DNA of 64,000 nucleotides from Pseudofrancisella aestuarii (GCF_003574475.2 NZ_QLIS02000001.1:62001-126000), one strand, 5' to 3'; counted from the stretch's first letter, positions 26,712 to 36,151 are shown. Notes: generated by a model from the sequence alone, not told the origin. Program-made: numbers and translations.

Positions 26712-28419
26712 AAATATACTATTAGTACTACTATTTACATTATTTAGTTTTAGAATTCTAAATGCATATGAAATTAATGCTGTAGATGGCGTCGTAGTAA
26801 ATAATACTTATCCTAAAGGATCATTAGAATATAAAGTAGCAAGGTTAAACTCAAATGCTCAAAGAAGATTGTTTATCAGAATAGCAAACAATTCTGATAA
26901 TAGTGAAAAAGATAATTCTACAAAAGTAAAAGAGGATAATTCATCAACAACTGTAAATAATAATACAAAAAATATTTCTGAAAAATCTAATCAACTAACT
27001 TCTAATAAAACAATAACAGAGGTAGATAATCAAACAGCAAATGCTCCTAAAAAAATAGGGCAAATAGCCTCTAGTGACACACCGATAGCAGATAGTAGTA
27101 CAAAAGGTGTTAGTAAAGAAACACTACAAACTGCTGCCAAAGATGCATCAACAGCAGTTGATAGTTTAGAGATGCAAGAGGGTCAGTCTCTTACAGATTC
27201 TCAGAGAAAAGCTCTCCAAACCACAGCTTTCCAGAGAAAAATGAATCAAGCTTTAGATATTGATGCCTTAAAATTTAAATATTTTAATGGTTTTAAATTA
27301 AGTGAGACATTATCTCATGCAATGCTAAACGTCCAGCAAGATACAGGTGATCCATTGTTTATGCTGGAAGCAAGACAGCAGGGTATTTTAGAAGATGATT
27401 ATATATATTTTGGTGCAAAGTTAGCAGCACTTGGTTGGATGGATGTGAGTCCAGTTCCTCCTGGTGCTACAGCTAAAAGCTTCAGTTATGCTGTGAATGC
27501 TTATGTAGCTTCGACTATATCACCATGGTTTACAAGCTTATTAGGTTTTTCACTATATTCTAGTGATGAACGAAAATTAAATTTTGATCCAAATACTATA
27601 TATTTAATATTAGGTAACTTATCAGAATCACCATATTTTGGTTATGCGGCAATATCAACAGTTATGTTTGGAAACTTTGATATTGTATCAAACTATGTTC
27701 CTACAGTGACTAGACAGTACTTTATGCAATCTGGGGGTAATGTAAACATTTCTTACCATACAGACTCACTACATTTAAATGGAGTTATATTAACTACTAA
27801 TAATAGTCTTCCTTATTTAGGGACAACAAATGCGGGGACAAATAGTGGCGTTGGATTTAGCTTAAATTCTAAGTATGTATATGAGATGGAAACAGTTGGT
27901 GATTATCAGTTTTTTGGAGCGGCCTATACAAATGCTACTGGATTTAAAGGGAAAGGTAATAGCGATGTTGGGGCTTTTGATATTAACTACGGACTTAGTT
28001 ACTCAAAAATAAACTTTGAGACAGAAGCTTTAATTACCGATAGCGGAGTTATAGGATTAAATGATTCATCAGCACTATCGCCAAAGAATGTTGCAGGAGC
28101 TCCGTTCTTTGGGTCAATAAAACCAAGTACTGGTATTCTTCTGGATAATTATATGAGTGGAGGAGGGCCTGTTGCTACTTGGGCTTTAAATTTAAGTTAT
28201 ACAGCAGAAGTATTTGGAAGAAGCTTAATTCCTTTTATAGATTACTCTCATGTTTTTCAAGATACTCATAACTATGCTTATAACTATGGTGCCGGTGTTA
28301 GGTATATTTTATTTCAAGGGTCTTGGTTAGGGCTTGATTATGCGAATTTAACAACTAGAAGTCCAAATATAAAAGAATCACAAAACTATTTAAATGTAAA
28401 CTTTACTGTGTATATTTAG
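26704..28419 (+). CDS. FslE/FupA-like outer-membrane protein (DUF3573-like), paralogue 2 with Asn/Ser-rich linker
   Basis: A 571-residue exported protein. A hydrophobic signal sequence (residues 1-21, ending NAY) is followed by a segment rich in N, S, T and K (about 60-150, low complexity) and AVDSLEMQEGQSLTDSQ (about 150-166). A beta-barrel then runs to the terminal NYLNVNFTVYI. Barrel segments such as HAMLNVQQDTGDPLF and FGNFDIVSNYVPTVTR parallel the protein at 25053. The linker is about 100 residues longer than in that paralogue and may span periplasm or cell wall. The ATG overlaps the stop of the small gene by 8 bases. A TTTAGG/CCTAAA hairpin spans the stop codon. Iron-related uptake is inferred from the family. 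Confidence 0.75.
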   Translation: MIKNILLVLLFTLFSFRILNAYEINAVDGVVVNNTYPKGSLEYKVARLNSNAQRRLFIRIANNSDNSEKDNSTKVKEDNSSTTVNNNTKNISEKSNQLTSNKTITEVDNQTANAPKKIGQIASSDTPIADSSTKGVSKETLQTAAKDASTAVDSLEMQEGQSLTDSQRKALQTTAFQRKMNQALDIDALKFKYFNGFKLSETLSHAMLNVQQDTGDPLFMLEARQQGILEDDYIYFGAKLAALGWMDVSPVPPGATAKSFSYAVNAYVASTISPWFTSLLGFSLYSSDERKLNFDPNTIYLILGNLSESPYFGYAAISTVMFGNFDIVSNYVPTVTRQYFMQSGGNVNISYHTDSLHLNGVILTTNNSLPYLGTTNAGTNSGVGFSLNSKYVYEMETVGDYQFFGAAYTNATGFKGKGNSDVGAFDINYGLSYSKINFETEALITDSGVIGLNDSSALSPKNVAGAPFFGSIKPSTGILLDNYMSGGGPVATWALNLSYTAEVFGRSLIPFIDYSHVFQDTHNYAYNYGAGVRYILFQGSWLGLDYANLTTRSPNIKESQNYLNVNFTVYI

Positions 28420-28432
28420 GCTTATACCTAAA
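28415..28432 (+). repeat. Short inverted repeat at the end of the outer-membrane protein operon
   Basis: TTTAGG (28415-28420) and CCTAAA (28427-28432) form a 6-base stem with a 6-base loop over the stop codon of the upstream gene. No T-run follows, so it is not a standard terminator; it could stabilise the transcript end. Confidence 0.3.
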
Positions 28433-28466
28433 CTAGATACTTCTTTTAAGCATTAATACTAATTGT

Positions 28467-28472
28467 TATAAT
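28467..28472 (+). promoter_or_regulatory. Candidate -10 box of the dnaQ operon
   Basis: TATAAT lies 32 bases before the dnaQ ATG, with a poor -35 (TTTTAA at 28444-28449, 17 bases away). The gene has no Shine-Dalgarno sequence in the short predicted leader. Confidence 0.35.
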
Positions 28473-28504
28473 CTATAACATAATACTTATAATCTTAACT
28501 TTAA

Positions 28505-29200
28505 ATGGCAAGACAAGTTTTTATTGATACAGAAACCACAGGCTTTGATTTTAAAATAGGAAATAGAATCATTGAGTTTGGCGCTGTAGAAGTCATAGAT
28601 AGGCGCCTTACAGGCAGAACCTTACATTTTTACTGTAATCCTAATTATGAAGTTGAAGCTGGGGCTTTAGCTGTTCATGGACTAACCAATGAATTTTTGG
28701 CAGATAAACCATTATTTGGTGAGAAAGTAGATGAAATGATAGGGTTTCTTAAAGACTCTGAAGTTATAATACATAATGCTGCATTTGATGTTCCTTTTAT
28801 AAACTGGGAGCTTAGTTTATTAAAGAATAATAAATGGGGAATTTTAGAAAGTCATGTGGCTAAAATAACAGATAGTTTAGAGGTTGCTAAAAAGAAGCAT
28901 CCGTTACAAAAAAATAATCTAGATGCACTATGTAAAAGATATCATATAAGAAATGATCACCGAAAGTTTCATGGAGCTTTGCTTGACTCAGAGCTTTTAG
29001 CGGATGTTTATCTAGCAATGACAGGTGGGCAGACATATCTATCTTTACAAAACTCACATAATCTTACAGAAGTTGAAGTTGAAGTTGATATTGATTTAGA
29101 GTCGGTAAATTTAAGATGCCTTTCATCTGAGGTAACAAATAATATAGATCATCAGAACTATTTAAAAAAAATCTTAAAATTAGAGAATGCTTTATGGTAG
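28505..29200 (+). CDS. dnaQ: DNA polymerase III epsilon subunit (3'-5' proofreading exonuclease)
   Basis: A 231-residue DEDDh exonuclease. Exo I is FIDTETTGF (D8, E10), Exo II HNAAFDVPFINWEL, and Exo III HRKFHGALLDSELLADVY with the conserved histidine and aspartate. The C-terminal 50 residues form the tether that in Escherichia coli binds the alpha subunit. It corrects replication errors within the polymerase core. The last 7 bases, which include the stop, overlap the next gene (an M15 peptidase). rnhA, the common neighbour in enteric bacteria, is absent here. Confidence 0.93.
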   Translation: MARQVFIDTETTGFDFKIGNRIIEFGAVEVIDRRLTGRTLHFYCNPNYEVEAGALAVHGLTNEFLADKPLFGEKVDEMIGFLKDSEVIIHNAAFDVPFINWELSLLKNNKWGILESHVAKITDSLEVAKKKHPLQKNNLDALCKRYHIRNDHRKFHGALLDSELLADVYLAMTGGQTYLSLQNSHNLTEVEVEVDIDLESVNLRCLSSEVTNNIDHQNYLKKILKLENALW

Positions 29201-29664
29201 AAACTGAGCTATTTTTATTTAAAGAAGCAAAGCCTGAAGATCTTATACTAATTGGTAAAGATTTTTTTGGTAGAGATGTGCATCTTGATAAAAACACAGA
29301 AATAGCTTGGAATAAAATGTATCAGGCTGCTAAGCAGGATAATGTAGAGCTTTTTATTGTTTCTGGTTTTAGAAGTTATGAGTATCAGCAAGGTATCATA
29401 AATAGGAAATTAGCAAAAGGTATACCTTTAGAGGAAATAAAAAAAGTTAATGCATTGCCAGGAATGAGCGAGCATCATACTGGTCGAGCAATAGACTTTA
29501 CAACAGTGGGTGAAGATGAGGTTTTAACAGAGAGATTTGAAGAAACGGTAGCTTTTGAGTGGTTGACTAAGAATGCTCATAAATATGGTTTTAAAATGAG
29601 TTTTCCTCGTGATAATAAATATGGTTTTATATATGAGCCATGGCATTGGTGTTACAACTATTAG
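29194..29664 (+). CDS. M15B family D-alanyl-D-alanine carboxypeptidase-like (VanY-type) protein
   Basis: A 156-residue zinc peptidase. SEHHTGRAIDF is the SxHxxGxAxD zinc-binding motif, EPWHW gives the catalytic Glu and third zinc ligand, and SGFRSYEYQQGI is the conserved upstream motif. The family trims the last D-Ala from peptidoglycan stem peptides (VanY, LdcB-like). No signal peptide or membrane anchor is present at this start, unlike most family members, so it may act in the cytoplasm on recycled muropeptides or precursors, or the start lies elsewhere. The ATG overlaps the dnaQ stop by 7 bases, so the two are translated together. Confidence 0.85.
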   Translation: MVETELFLFKEAKPEDLILIGKDFFGRDVHLDKNTEIAWNKMYQAAKQDNVELFIVSGFRSYEYQQGIINRKLAKGIPLEEIKKVNALPGMSEHHTGRAIDFTTVGEDEVLTERFEETVAFEWLTKNAHKYGFKMSFPRDNKYGFIYEPWHWCYNY

Positions 29665-29671
29665 GTTTTAT

Positions 29672-31093
29672 ATGAAAGTTTTAAAAAAGATTTTTTATGT
29701 TGGGAGTTTTATTTCTTTAGTAAGCTGTAGTACCTATGATGATACTGAAAAAGAAGTAGCTAAACCTTTTACAAATTCAACCTATCCTGAATTAATGCAA
29801 CCAATTAGACAAAGTGTTGTAGATGCAGATGTTTCAGGTGCATTAGATTCATATAAGAAAAATATCTCAGATAATCCTGAGATAGAGATATTAGATGATT
29901 TAGAAATAGCTAGGTTAGAGCAATTAAATGATAATTTTGAGACTTCTATAAAAACTTATAGTAAAGCAATAGATACGATTCCTAAAACTAATGATCAAAT
30001 AGAGGATGATGCAAAAGAGGTTATTTTAAATAAAGACACTTATGATTATTATGAAAATAAGGTTAAATATAGTATTCCAGATTATTCAATAACATTTTTG
30101 TATACATATCAAGCTTTAAACTATCTTAAGAGTCATGATTTAAAGAAAGCATTAGAGACCTTAAAAGGCTTAGATTATGCTAAAAATTGGCTTGATGAAC
30201 AAGATATGATATCTGCAGGAATGAGAGAACTAGGAAAAGACTATTTTAATAGATATGAAGTGTCTACACAAACTTTAGGTTTAAAATATTTTGATGATTT
30301 AAATAAGATGGTAACTTTTACAAAAAGGGTTCCAGATGCTTATGGAAATCCTCTTAGTTATTATTTAAAAGCAATGCTAATAGAAGCAACCTCTAAAGAT
30401 TATGAATCAGCTTTAGATGAAATAAATAATGCAAGAAAGTATACATTAGGAAATAAATCTCTTGAGAGAACAGCTTTGGAATATAAAAGAGCTGTATATC
30501 ATCAATTATCTCCTTTCCCTATGGGTATGGGCAGGATCGTTATTTTATATGAGCAAAGTTTTATAAATGCGCGCCAAAAGACTAAAACAAAATTAGATTT
30601 AGGTGATTTAGGTCTTATAAATTTTAGTTTTCCATTCTATTCTCCAGATTATGATTTTTTATCTCCAGTTAAAGTTGTAATTTCTGATGAAAAAGATAAT
30701 AAGTTATTAGAGACTCAAACTGAGATCTTAATGGATACAACTTTATATTCTATGAAATCTTTAGTAGAGGAATACTCTAGAATACTTACGAAAAATGTTC
30801 TTATTGAGCTTGCAAAACAATCATATGATAAAAATGCTAAAGGATTAGGAGGACTTCTAGGTAATCATTTAAAATTTGATTTATCAAAAACCGAGCCTAA
30901 GAGAGCAGATCTTAGAAGTTGGCTTTTATTACCTAATAGTATTCAATTATTTGAGCAAGTCGCAGATAGTGGAAAATACATAATAATAGTAAATAATATT
31001 CGTCAAAAGATTAGAATAGAGCAGGGTAAAACTACATTAGTTTGGATTGTTGATATTGGAAAATTCAAAAAAGTATTTTATTTTATAATTTAG
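29672..31093 (+). CDS. Lipoprotein with repeat-like helical domain (COG3014-like)
   Basis: A 473-residue protein beginning MKVLKKIFYVGSF with a lipobox LVSC, so it is probably cleaved and lipidated at C20 or so. The body is helical (about 40-290) with TPR-like helix pairs such as NDNFETSIKTYSKAI and YLKSHDLKKALETLKG. A beta-rich part follows, with GRIVILYEQSF and LKFDLSKTEPKRADLRSW. This overall order resembles the uncharacterised COG3014 lipoproteins. I use the ATG at 29672. A GTG in frame at 29609 lies inside the upstream gene and would add a non-signal extension. It starts 7 bases after the M15 peptidase stop, so it is likely in the dnaQ operon. Function is unknown. Confidence 0.78.
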   Translation: MKVLKKIFYVGSFISLVSCSTYDDTEKEVAKPFTNSTYPELMQPIRQSVVDADVSGALDSYKKNISDNPEIEILDDLEIARLEQLNDNFETSIKTYSKAIDTIPKTNDQIEDDAKEVILNKDTYDYYENKVKYSIPDYSITFLYTYQALNYLKSHDLKKALETLKGLDYAKNWLDEQDMISAGMRELGKDYFNRYEVSTQTLGLKYFDDLNKMVTFTKRVPDAYGNPLSYYLKAMLIEATSKDYESALDEINNARKYTLGNKSLERTALEYKRAVYHQLSPFPMGMGRIVILYEQSFINARQKTKTKLDLGDLGLINFSFPFYSPDYDFLSPVKVVISDEKDNKLLETQTEILMDTTLYSMKSLVEEYSRILTKNVLIELAKQSYDKNAKGLGGLLGNHLKFDLSKTEPKRADLRSWLLLPNSIQLFEQVADSGKYIIIVNNIRQKIRIEQGKTTLVWIVDIGKFKKVFYFII

Positions 31094-31112
31094 TTTCTTA
31101 AAGGTTTTTCTT

Positions 31113-31559
31113 ATGTATTGTATAAATTGTGGGAACGAGATAGAAGAATCTAGTCTTAAATGCAATGTATGTGGCGCTAAAAGAGCAGATGTGAAAACTT
31201 TTAGTTGGCTAGGTTTCTTTTTTGGTTTATTTTATTATGCTGGGAAAAATATTAAAAAAGCATGTTTAATTTATATAGTATATTTATTTATAACTTTTAC
31301 ATTAGATTACTTTTTTATCAATAATATTATTTATTCTTCTTTATCTGGACTGCTTTACTTTACTGTATTAGGAGTCTATATTGGAGTCGCTGTAACTAAA
31401 GAACCAAGTTTTAGAAAAAAAGAATTTAATTGGTTTCATGCTAATGTATTTGCTTTAATAATATTTATAATAAGCTTTAGCTATCAAATTTATACTTTTA
31501 AAGAAGTTCATCCTCAGGAGTATCAAGCATTAATACAGTTTATAGATTTAAAGAATTAA
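31113..31559 (+). CDS. Zinc-ribbon membrane protein of unknown function
   Basis: A 148-residue protein. An N-terminal zinc ribbon is made of CINCGNE and CNVCGAK (four cysteines: C3, C6, C17 and C20). About four hydrophobic segments follow from residue 29 (SWLGFFFGLFYYAGKN, then about 48-68, 75-98 and 112-132). Such zinc-ribbon plus DUF2628-like membrane proteins are widespread and uncharacterised. It lies 19 bases after the lipoprotein gene and may share its transcript. It is 10 bases from the convergent nrdB. Confidence 0.75.
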   Translation: MYCINCGNEIEESSLKCNVCGAKRADVKTFSWLGFFFGLFYYAGKNIKKACLIYIVYLFITFTLDYFFINNIIYSSLSGLLYFTVLGVYIGVAVTKEPSFRKKEFNWFHANVFALIIFIISFSYQIYTFKEVHPQEYQALIQFIDLKN

Positions 31560-31569
31560 AGTAGTGTGT

Positions 31570-32793
31570 TTAATATGCTTCATCCCAAGCACCGGTTAAC
31601 CCAGCAACTTCATATTCAGTTACTCTATTTTCAAAGAAGTTAGTATGATCTGCTCCATTAAGTATCCACTCTAACCAACCTAAAGGGTTTTTTTCAATAT
31701 TATAAATTTCTTTTAAGCCTAATTGAGTAAGCCTTCTATCTGTAATGTGACGAATATATTTTTTTACTTCACTAGCTTCTAAACCTTCGATAGTACCAAG
31801 CTCATATGCTAGATCAATAAATTTATCTTCTAGTTCTACAGCTTTACTAGCCATTAGATAAATTTCTTTTTTAAAGTTATTGTCTACAATATAAGGATTC
31901 TCCTGACAGAATATTCTAAATAAAGCTGCATTTCCTTCAACGTGCATTGATTCATCGCGAATAGACCATTCTACAACTTTTCCCATACCTTTCATTTTTC
32001 CAAATCTTTGGAAATTTAATAGCATTGCAAAAGATGCAAATAATGCAACTCCTTCATTAAATACAGTTTTTGCTAAACATAGACCTAAGCCACGAGAAGT
32101 ATTTGGATCAGCATCCATCATAAACTCAATCTTATCTGTCATGGCTTTATATTCTAAGAATGCATGATATTCAGAGTCTGGAAGGCCTAGAGTATCATTA
32201 AGTAGAGCATAGGCTCTTTGATGTATGCCTTCTCGAGCTGCGAAAGATCCAAGCATGTTTCTAACTTCATTATTTTTGAATTTTGGTATGAACTGATCAT
32301 AATAATTTTGCCCAACAGCAACATCTGATTGAGTGAATAGTCTTAGAATATTGGTAATATATTCTTTTTCAACTTTTGAGATTTTTCCATTTTTCCAATC
32401 AGTAACATCTTCAGATAAATCTATTTCATCTTCAATCCAGTGAGCTTTTTCATGCTTAACAGTAAGGTCTACAGCCCATGGGTAACTAAATGGTTTATAA
32501 GTTTTAGAAAATGAAGTTAAAGAAGATCCTTTAACCATGGAGATTATTTCTGCAGCTCTTTCCATAAGGTTATCGTAGCCACCAATATGAACATCTCCAA
32601 CAAATATTTGAGGAACAGTTCTTATATGTTCTTCAATCAAAAGAATATTTTCATTAACCTTATCATAGAAAGCTTTTCTTTCTGTATCATCATCAAGTAA
32701 TACTTGAGTAAAAGGAATATTATTAGCTCCAAACCAGCTCTTAGCTAAATTGCAAAAAGGGCAGTTTGTTTTGGTGAAAATTTTTACATCCAT
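31570..32793 (-). CDS. nrdB: Ribonucleotide reductase class I small subunit with N-terminal glutaredoxin domain
   Basis: A 407-residue fusion. Residues 1-85 form a glutaredoxin with C11-P-F-C14, the TVP loop (59-61) and GGYDNL. Residues 105-407 are the ferritin-like radical subunit. Metal ligands are D157, E188, H191, E247, E281 and H284, and Y195 stands where the radical tyrosine of Escherichia coli NrdB (Y122) sits; spacings match exactly. With NrdA it makes deoxyribonucleotides, and the fused glutaredoxin can directly re-reduce NrdA. Such fusions are known, for example in Facklamia ignava. The order mdh, nrdA, grx, nrdB is one I recall from Francisella. A free paralogous glutaredoxin lies immediately upstream. 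Confidence 0.95.
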   Translation of the reverse strand: MDVKIFTKTNCPFCNLAKSWFGANNIPFTQVLLDDDTERKAFYDKVNENILLIEEHIRTVPQIFVGDVHIGGYDNLMERAAEIISMVKGSSLTSFSKTYKPFSYPWAVDLTVKHEKAHWIEDEIDLSEDVTDWKNGKISKVEKEYITNILRLFTQSDVAVGQNYYDQFIPKFKNNEVRNMLGSFAAREGIHQRAYALLNDTLGLPDSEYHAFLEYKAMTDKIEFMMDADPNTSRGLGLCLAKTVFNEGVALFASFAMLLNFQRFGKMKGMGKVVEWSIRDESMHVEGNAALFRIFCQENPYIVDNNFKKEIYLMASKAVELEDKFIDLAYELGTIEGLEASEVKKYIRHITDRRLTQLGLKEIYNIEKNPLGWLEWILNGADHTNFFENRVTEYEVAGLTGAWDEAY

Positions 32794-32801
32794 AATTTAA
32801 C

Positions 32802-33062
32802 CTATTTCTTTTTTAAGATACTGTCAGCGTTAGCTCTTAAATCGTCAAATCCACCAATATGTTCATCATTTATAAAGATTTGAGGCACTGTTCGAATCTG
32901 TTTTCTTACTTTTCCACTTTTATTCATTTCATCATAAAAGTTAACTCTTTCTTGATAATTATCTAACTTAATTTCATCAAAGCTAATATTGTTATCATTA
33001 AACCATTGTTTGGCTCCGATACAAAAGGGACAGCTAGTAGTTGTATATATTTTAACTTTCAT
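32802..33062 (-). CDS. grxA: Glutaredoxin in the nrd operon
   Basis: An 86-residue glutaredoxin with a CPFC active site (about C11 and C14), a TVPQIF cis-proline loop and GGFDDL glutathione-binding end. It is strongly similar over its whole length to the N-terminal domain of the NrdB encoded 8 bases downstream (SCPFC/NCPFC, IRTVPQIF in both), pointing to duplication and fusion. It delivers electrons to ribonucleotide reductase and other disulfides. It starts 9 bases after nrdA. Confidence 0.95.
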   Translation of the reverse strand: MKVKIYTTTSCPFCIGAKQWFNDNNISFDEIKLDNYQERVNFYDEMNKSGKVRKQIRTVPQIFINDEHIGGFDDLRANADSILKKK

Positions 33063-33071
33063 AATTTTTTA

Positions 33072-34844
33072 TTAGCCCTCGCATGCAACACATTCGCTTT
33101 GAGACTGTTGTAATTCTGTGAATTCAACTAATCTCTCTCTTTCAACTTTTTTAGAAATATTTTCTGCTCTATTAGATGTTTCAGTTCTTAAGTAATAAAG
33201 TCCCTTACAACCGTATTTCCAAGCATTAAAGTGAACTTTATGTAAATAAGCTCTAGATGCGCCTGCTGGGAAAAATATATTCAAAGATTGTCCTTGGCAT
33301 AAATATCTTTGTCTTTCTCCACCTAGATGAACTAGCCAGTCTTGATCCATTTCTATAGCAGTTTTAAACACAGCTTTAATTTTATCATTTAAAAAAGGTA
33401 AATGCTGTACTGAGCCACCATTAGTAATAATAGAGGACCATACTTCTTCAATATTTTTACCAATTTTTTCTAACTCCTCTTCCAAATATTTATTTTTGGT
33501 TAGGTGAGAACCAACTCTTGTTCTTGATGTAAAGGCATTGGCCTTCCAAGGTTCTATACTAGGAGAGGTATTTAATATTAAAGAACTATTAGCATTAGGA
33601 GCTATTGCTAATAAATGAGCATTTCTACGACCTGATCCAACCATATCAGGAGCTTCTCCTTTTTCTTTTCCAAGAATAAAAGTTTCTTCAAGAGCTTGCT
33701 CTTTTATAGTGCTAAATATCTCATCATTAATTTTTTTAGCTTCTATAGATTCAAAAGGAATTCTATGTTTTTGTAAATATGAGTGGAATCCCATAGCGCC
33801 CAGACCTAGACTTCTTTCTCTAGAAGCACTAAATCGAGCTTTTGAAATTTCATCACCAGCATGATCTATAAAAAACTGTAATACGTTATCTAAGAATCTT
33901 ATTAAGTCTTTGATAAGAGTTGAGTCCTTCCATTCATCATATTTTTCAAGGTTCACAGAAGACAAACAACAAACAGCTGTGCGACTTTCATCTGTAACTA
34001 AATGAATTTCATTACATAAGTTTGAACCTTTTATCGTTAATCCTAAGTCTTTCTGAGATTGAGGTAATGCTCTATTAGCAGTGTCAATAAAGTTTAAATA
34101 TGGTTCGCCAGTACGGTACCTGGTTTCTAAAAGTGTTTCCCATAATTTACGTGCTTTGACAACATCTCTAACTGTATGATCATCTGGGTCAACAAGTTTA
34201 AAGTCCGAATCATTAGCTACAGCTTCCATAAACTTATCTGTTAAGTTTACGGCATGATGTAAATTAAGACATTTTCTATTTACATCTCCTGTAGGAACTC
34301 TCAGGCTTATAAATTCAACTATATCAGGATGTGATATATCCATGTATGCTGCATATGAACCTTTACGAGTTTTTCCTTGCCTATATGCAACCATATCAGC
34401 ATCTACTGTGTGCATAAAAGGTATAGGCCCAGGAGCTTTGTCCGATACGGATCTAATATTAGACCAGTGTCCACCAACACCACCACCTTTAACTGATAAC
34501 CATCTAAGCTCAGAAGAGTGTTCAATTAATCCTTCAAGTGAGTCTGGCACATATGATAAAAAACAACTAATAGGTAATGATTTTACTTTAGCTCCTGGTA
34601 GAGGAGCATTTGATAAAACAGGTGATGCAAACATAAACCAACCGTTAGCAGCAGCATCATAAATTCTTTGAGCAAGATTCATGTCTCCAAAGGAATAAGC
34701 TTCAGCAGCTCTAGCAAAGGCATATTGAGGAGAAGGCTCTCCTTTTAGACAGTAATAATTCGTAAGTAATTGTCTAGCTTGTTCGGATAGATATTGGTCT
34801 TTTGAAATATCTATATTAACACCAAGATAGTTTTCTTTAGTCAT
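33072..34844 (-). CDS. nrdA: Ribonucleotide reductase class I large subunit, without ATP cone
   Basis: A 590-residue catalytic subunit, about 170 shorter than Escherichia coli NrdA. It starts near the equivalent of the end of the ATP-cone domain, so the overall activity site is missing. Visible are PISCFLS and AVCCLSS (the reducing cysteine pair), NLCNEIH (thiyl Cys, with Asn and Glu), PNANSSLILNTSPSIEPW, the radical-transfer GLYYLRTETSNRAE, and the C-terminal CVAC that shuttles electrons from glutaredoxin. It reduces ribonucleoside diphosphates. It is first in the nrdA-grx-nrdB operon. The 212-base gap to mdh contains the likely promoter and a 7-base inverted repeat near the ATG, but no clear NrdR boxes. 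Confidence 0.95.
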   Translation of the reverse strand: MTKENYLGVNIDISKDQYLSEQARQLLTNYYCLKGEPSPQYAFARAAEAYSFGDMNLAQRIYDAAANGWFMFASPVLSNAPLPGAKVKSLPISCFLSYVPDSLEGLIEHSSELRWLSVKGGGVGGHWSNIRSVSDKAPGPIPFMHTVDADMVAYRQGKTRKGSYAAYMDISHPDIVEFISLRVPTGDVNRKCLNLHHAVNLTDKFMEAVANDSDFKLVDPDDHTVRDVVKARKLWETLLETRYRTGEPYLNFIDTANRALPQSQKDLGLTIKGSNLCNEIHLVTDESRTAVCCLSSVNLEKYDEWKDSTLIKDLIRFLDNVLQFFIDHAGDEISKARFSASRERSLGLGAMGFHSYLQKHRIPFESIEAKKINDEIFSTIKEQALEETFILGKEKGEAPDMVGSGRRNAHLLAIAPNANSSLILNTSPSIEPWKANAFTSRTRVGSHLTKNKYLEEELEKIGKNIEEVWSSIITNGGSVQHLPFLNDKIKAVFKTAIEMDQDWLVHLGGERQRYLCQGQSLNIFFPAGASRAYLHKVHFNAWKYGCKGLYYLRTETSNRAENISKKVERERLVEFTELQQSQSECVACEG

Positions 34845-34868
34845 AAAAGTATTACCTTAAATTGATTA

Positions 34869-34897
34869 AGTATTTTTTATCAAGATTAACAAATACT
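34869..34897. repeat. Inverted repeat in the nrdA leader
   Basis: AGTATTT (34869-34875) and AAATACT (34891-34897) flank a 15-base spacer, ending about 24 bases upstream of the nrdA start (gene on the minus strand). It does not match the NrdR box consensus that I know. Confidence 0.3.
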
Positions 34898-35056
34898 AAG
34901 CTAGTATAGTTTTCTTGAGCTATTCTAAAATTCTATCAATTTTTTTACAATTTAAAACATTAAATAGTTAAATATTAGACTTGACTTTATTTGCTAATAT
35001 TTAAGATATAGATAGAATAAGGAATTATCAGAAAATGTAATTTCTTAGAAAGTTTT

Positions 35057-36025
<969 letters not shown>

Positions 36026-36115
36026 TTATGATTATTAGATTTAAATAAAATAAATTCTTGTTAATTATACAGAAGATGTCTTGAAAATAATAGCATTGAA
36101 AATGTGTGATTGTAG

Positions 36116-36144
36116 TATAATAAAGTGTGTTCTTTAAAGTGTGT
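36116..36144 (+). promoter_or_regulatory. Candidate -10 box and TAAAGTGTGT tandem repeat before the 171-residue membrane protein
   Basis: TATAAT (36116-36121) is followed by TAAAGTGTGT at 36121-36130 and again at 36135-36144, a 14-base period, ending 7 bases before the ATG at 36152. A related AATGTGTG lies just upstream (about 36101-36108). No good -35 or Shine-Dalgarno sequence is visible. Confidence 0.35.
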
Positions 36145-36151
36145 AATTTAA

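Noticed and set aside
29609-29671. GTG extension of the lipoprotein gene
   Set aside because: It lies within the upstream peptidase gene in another frame; the lipoprotein signal begins at the ATG at 29672.
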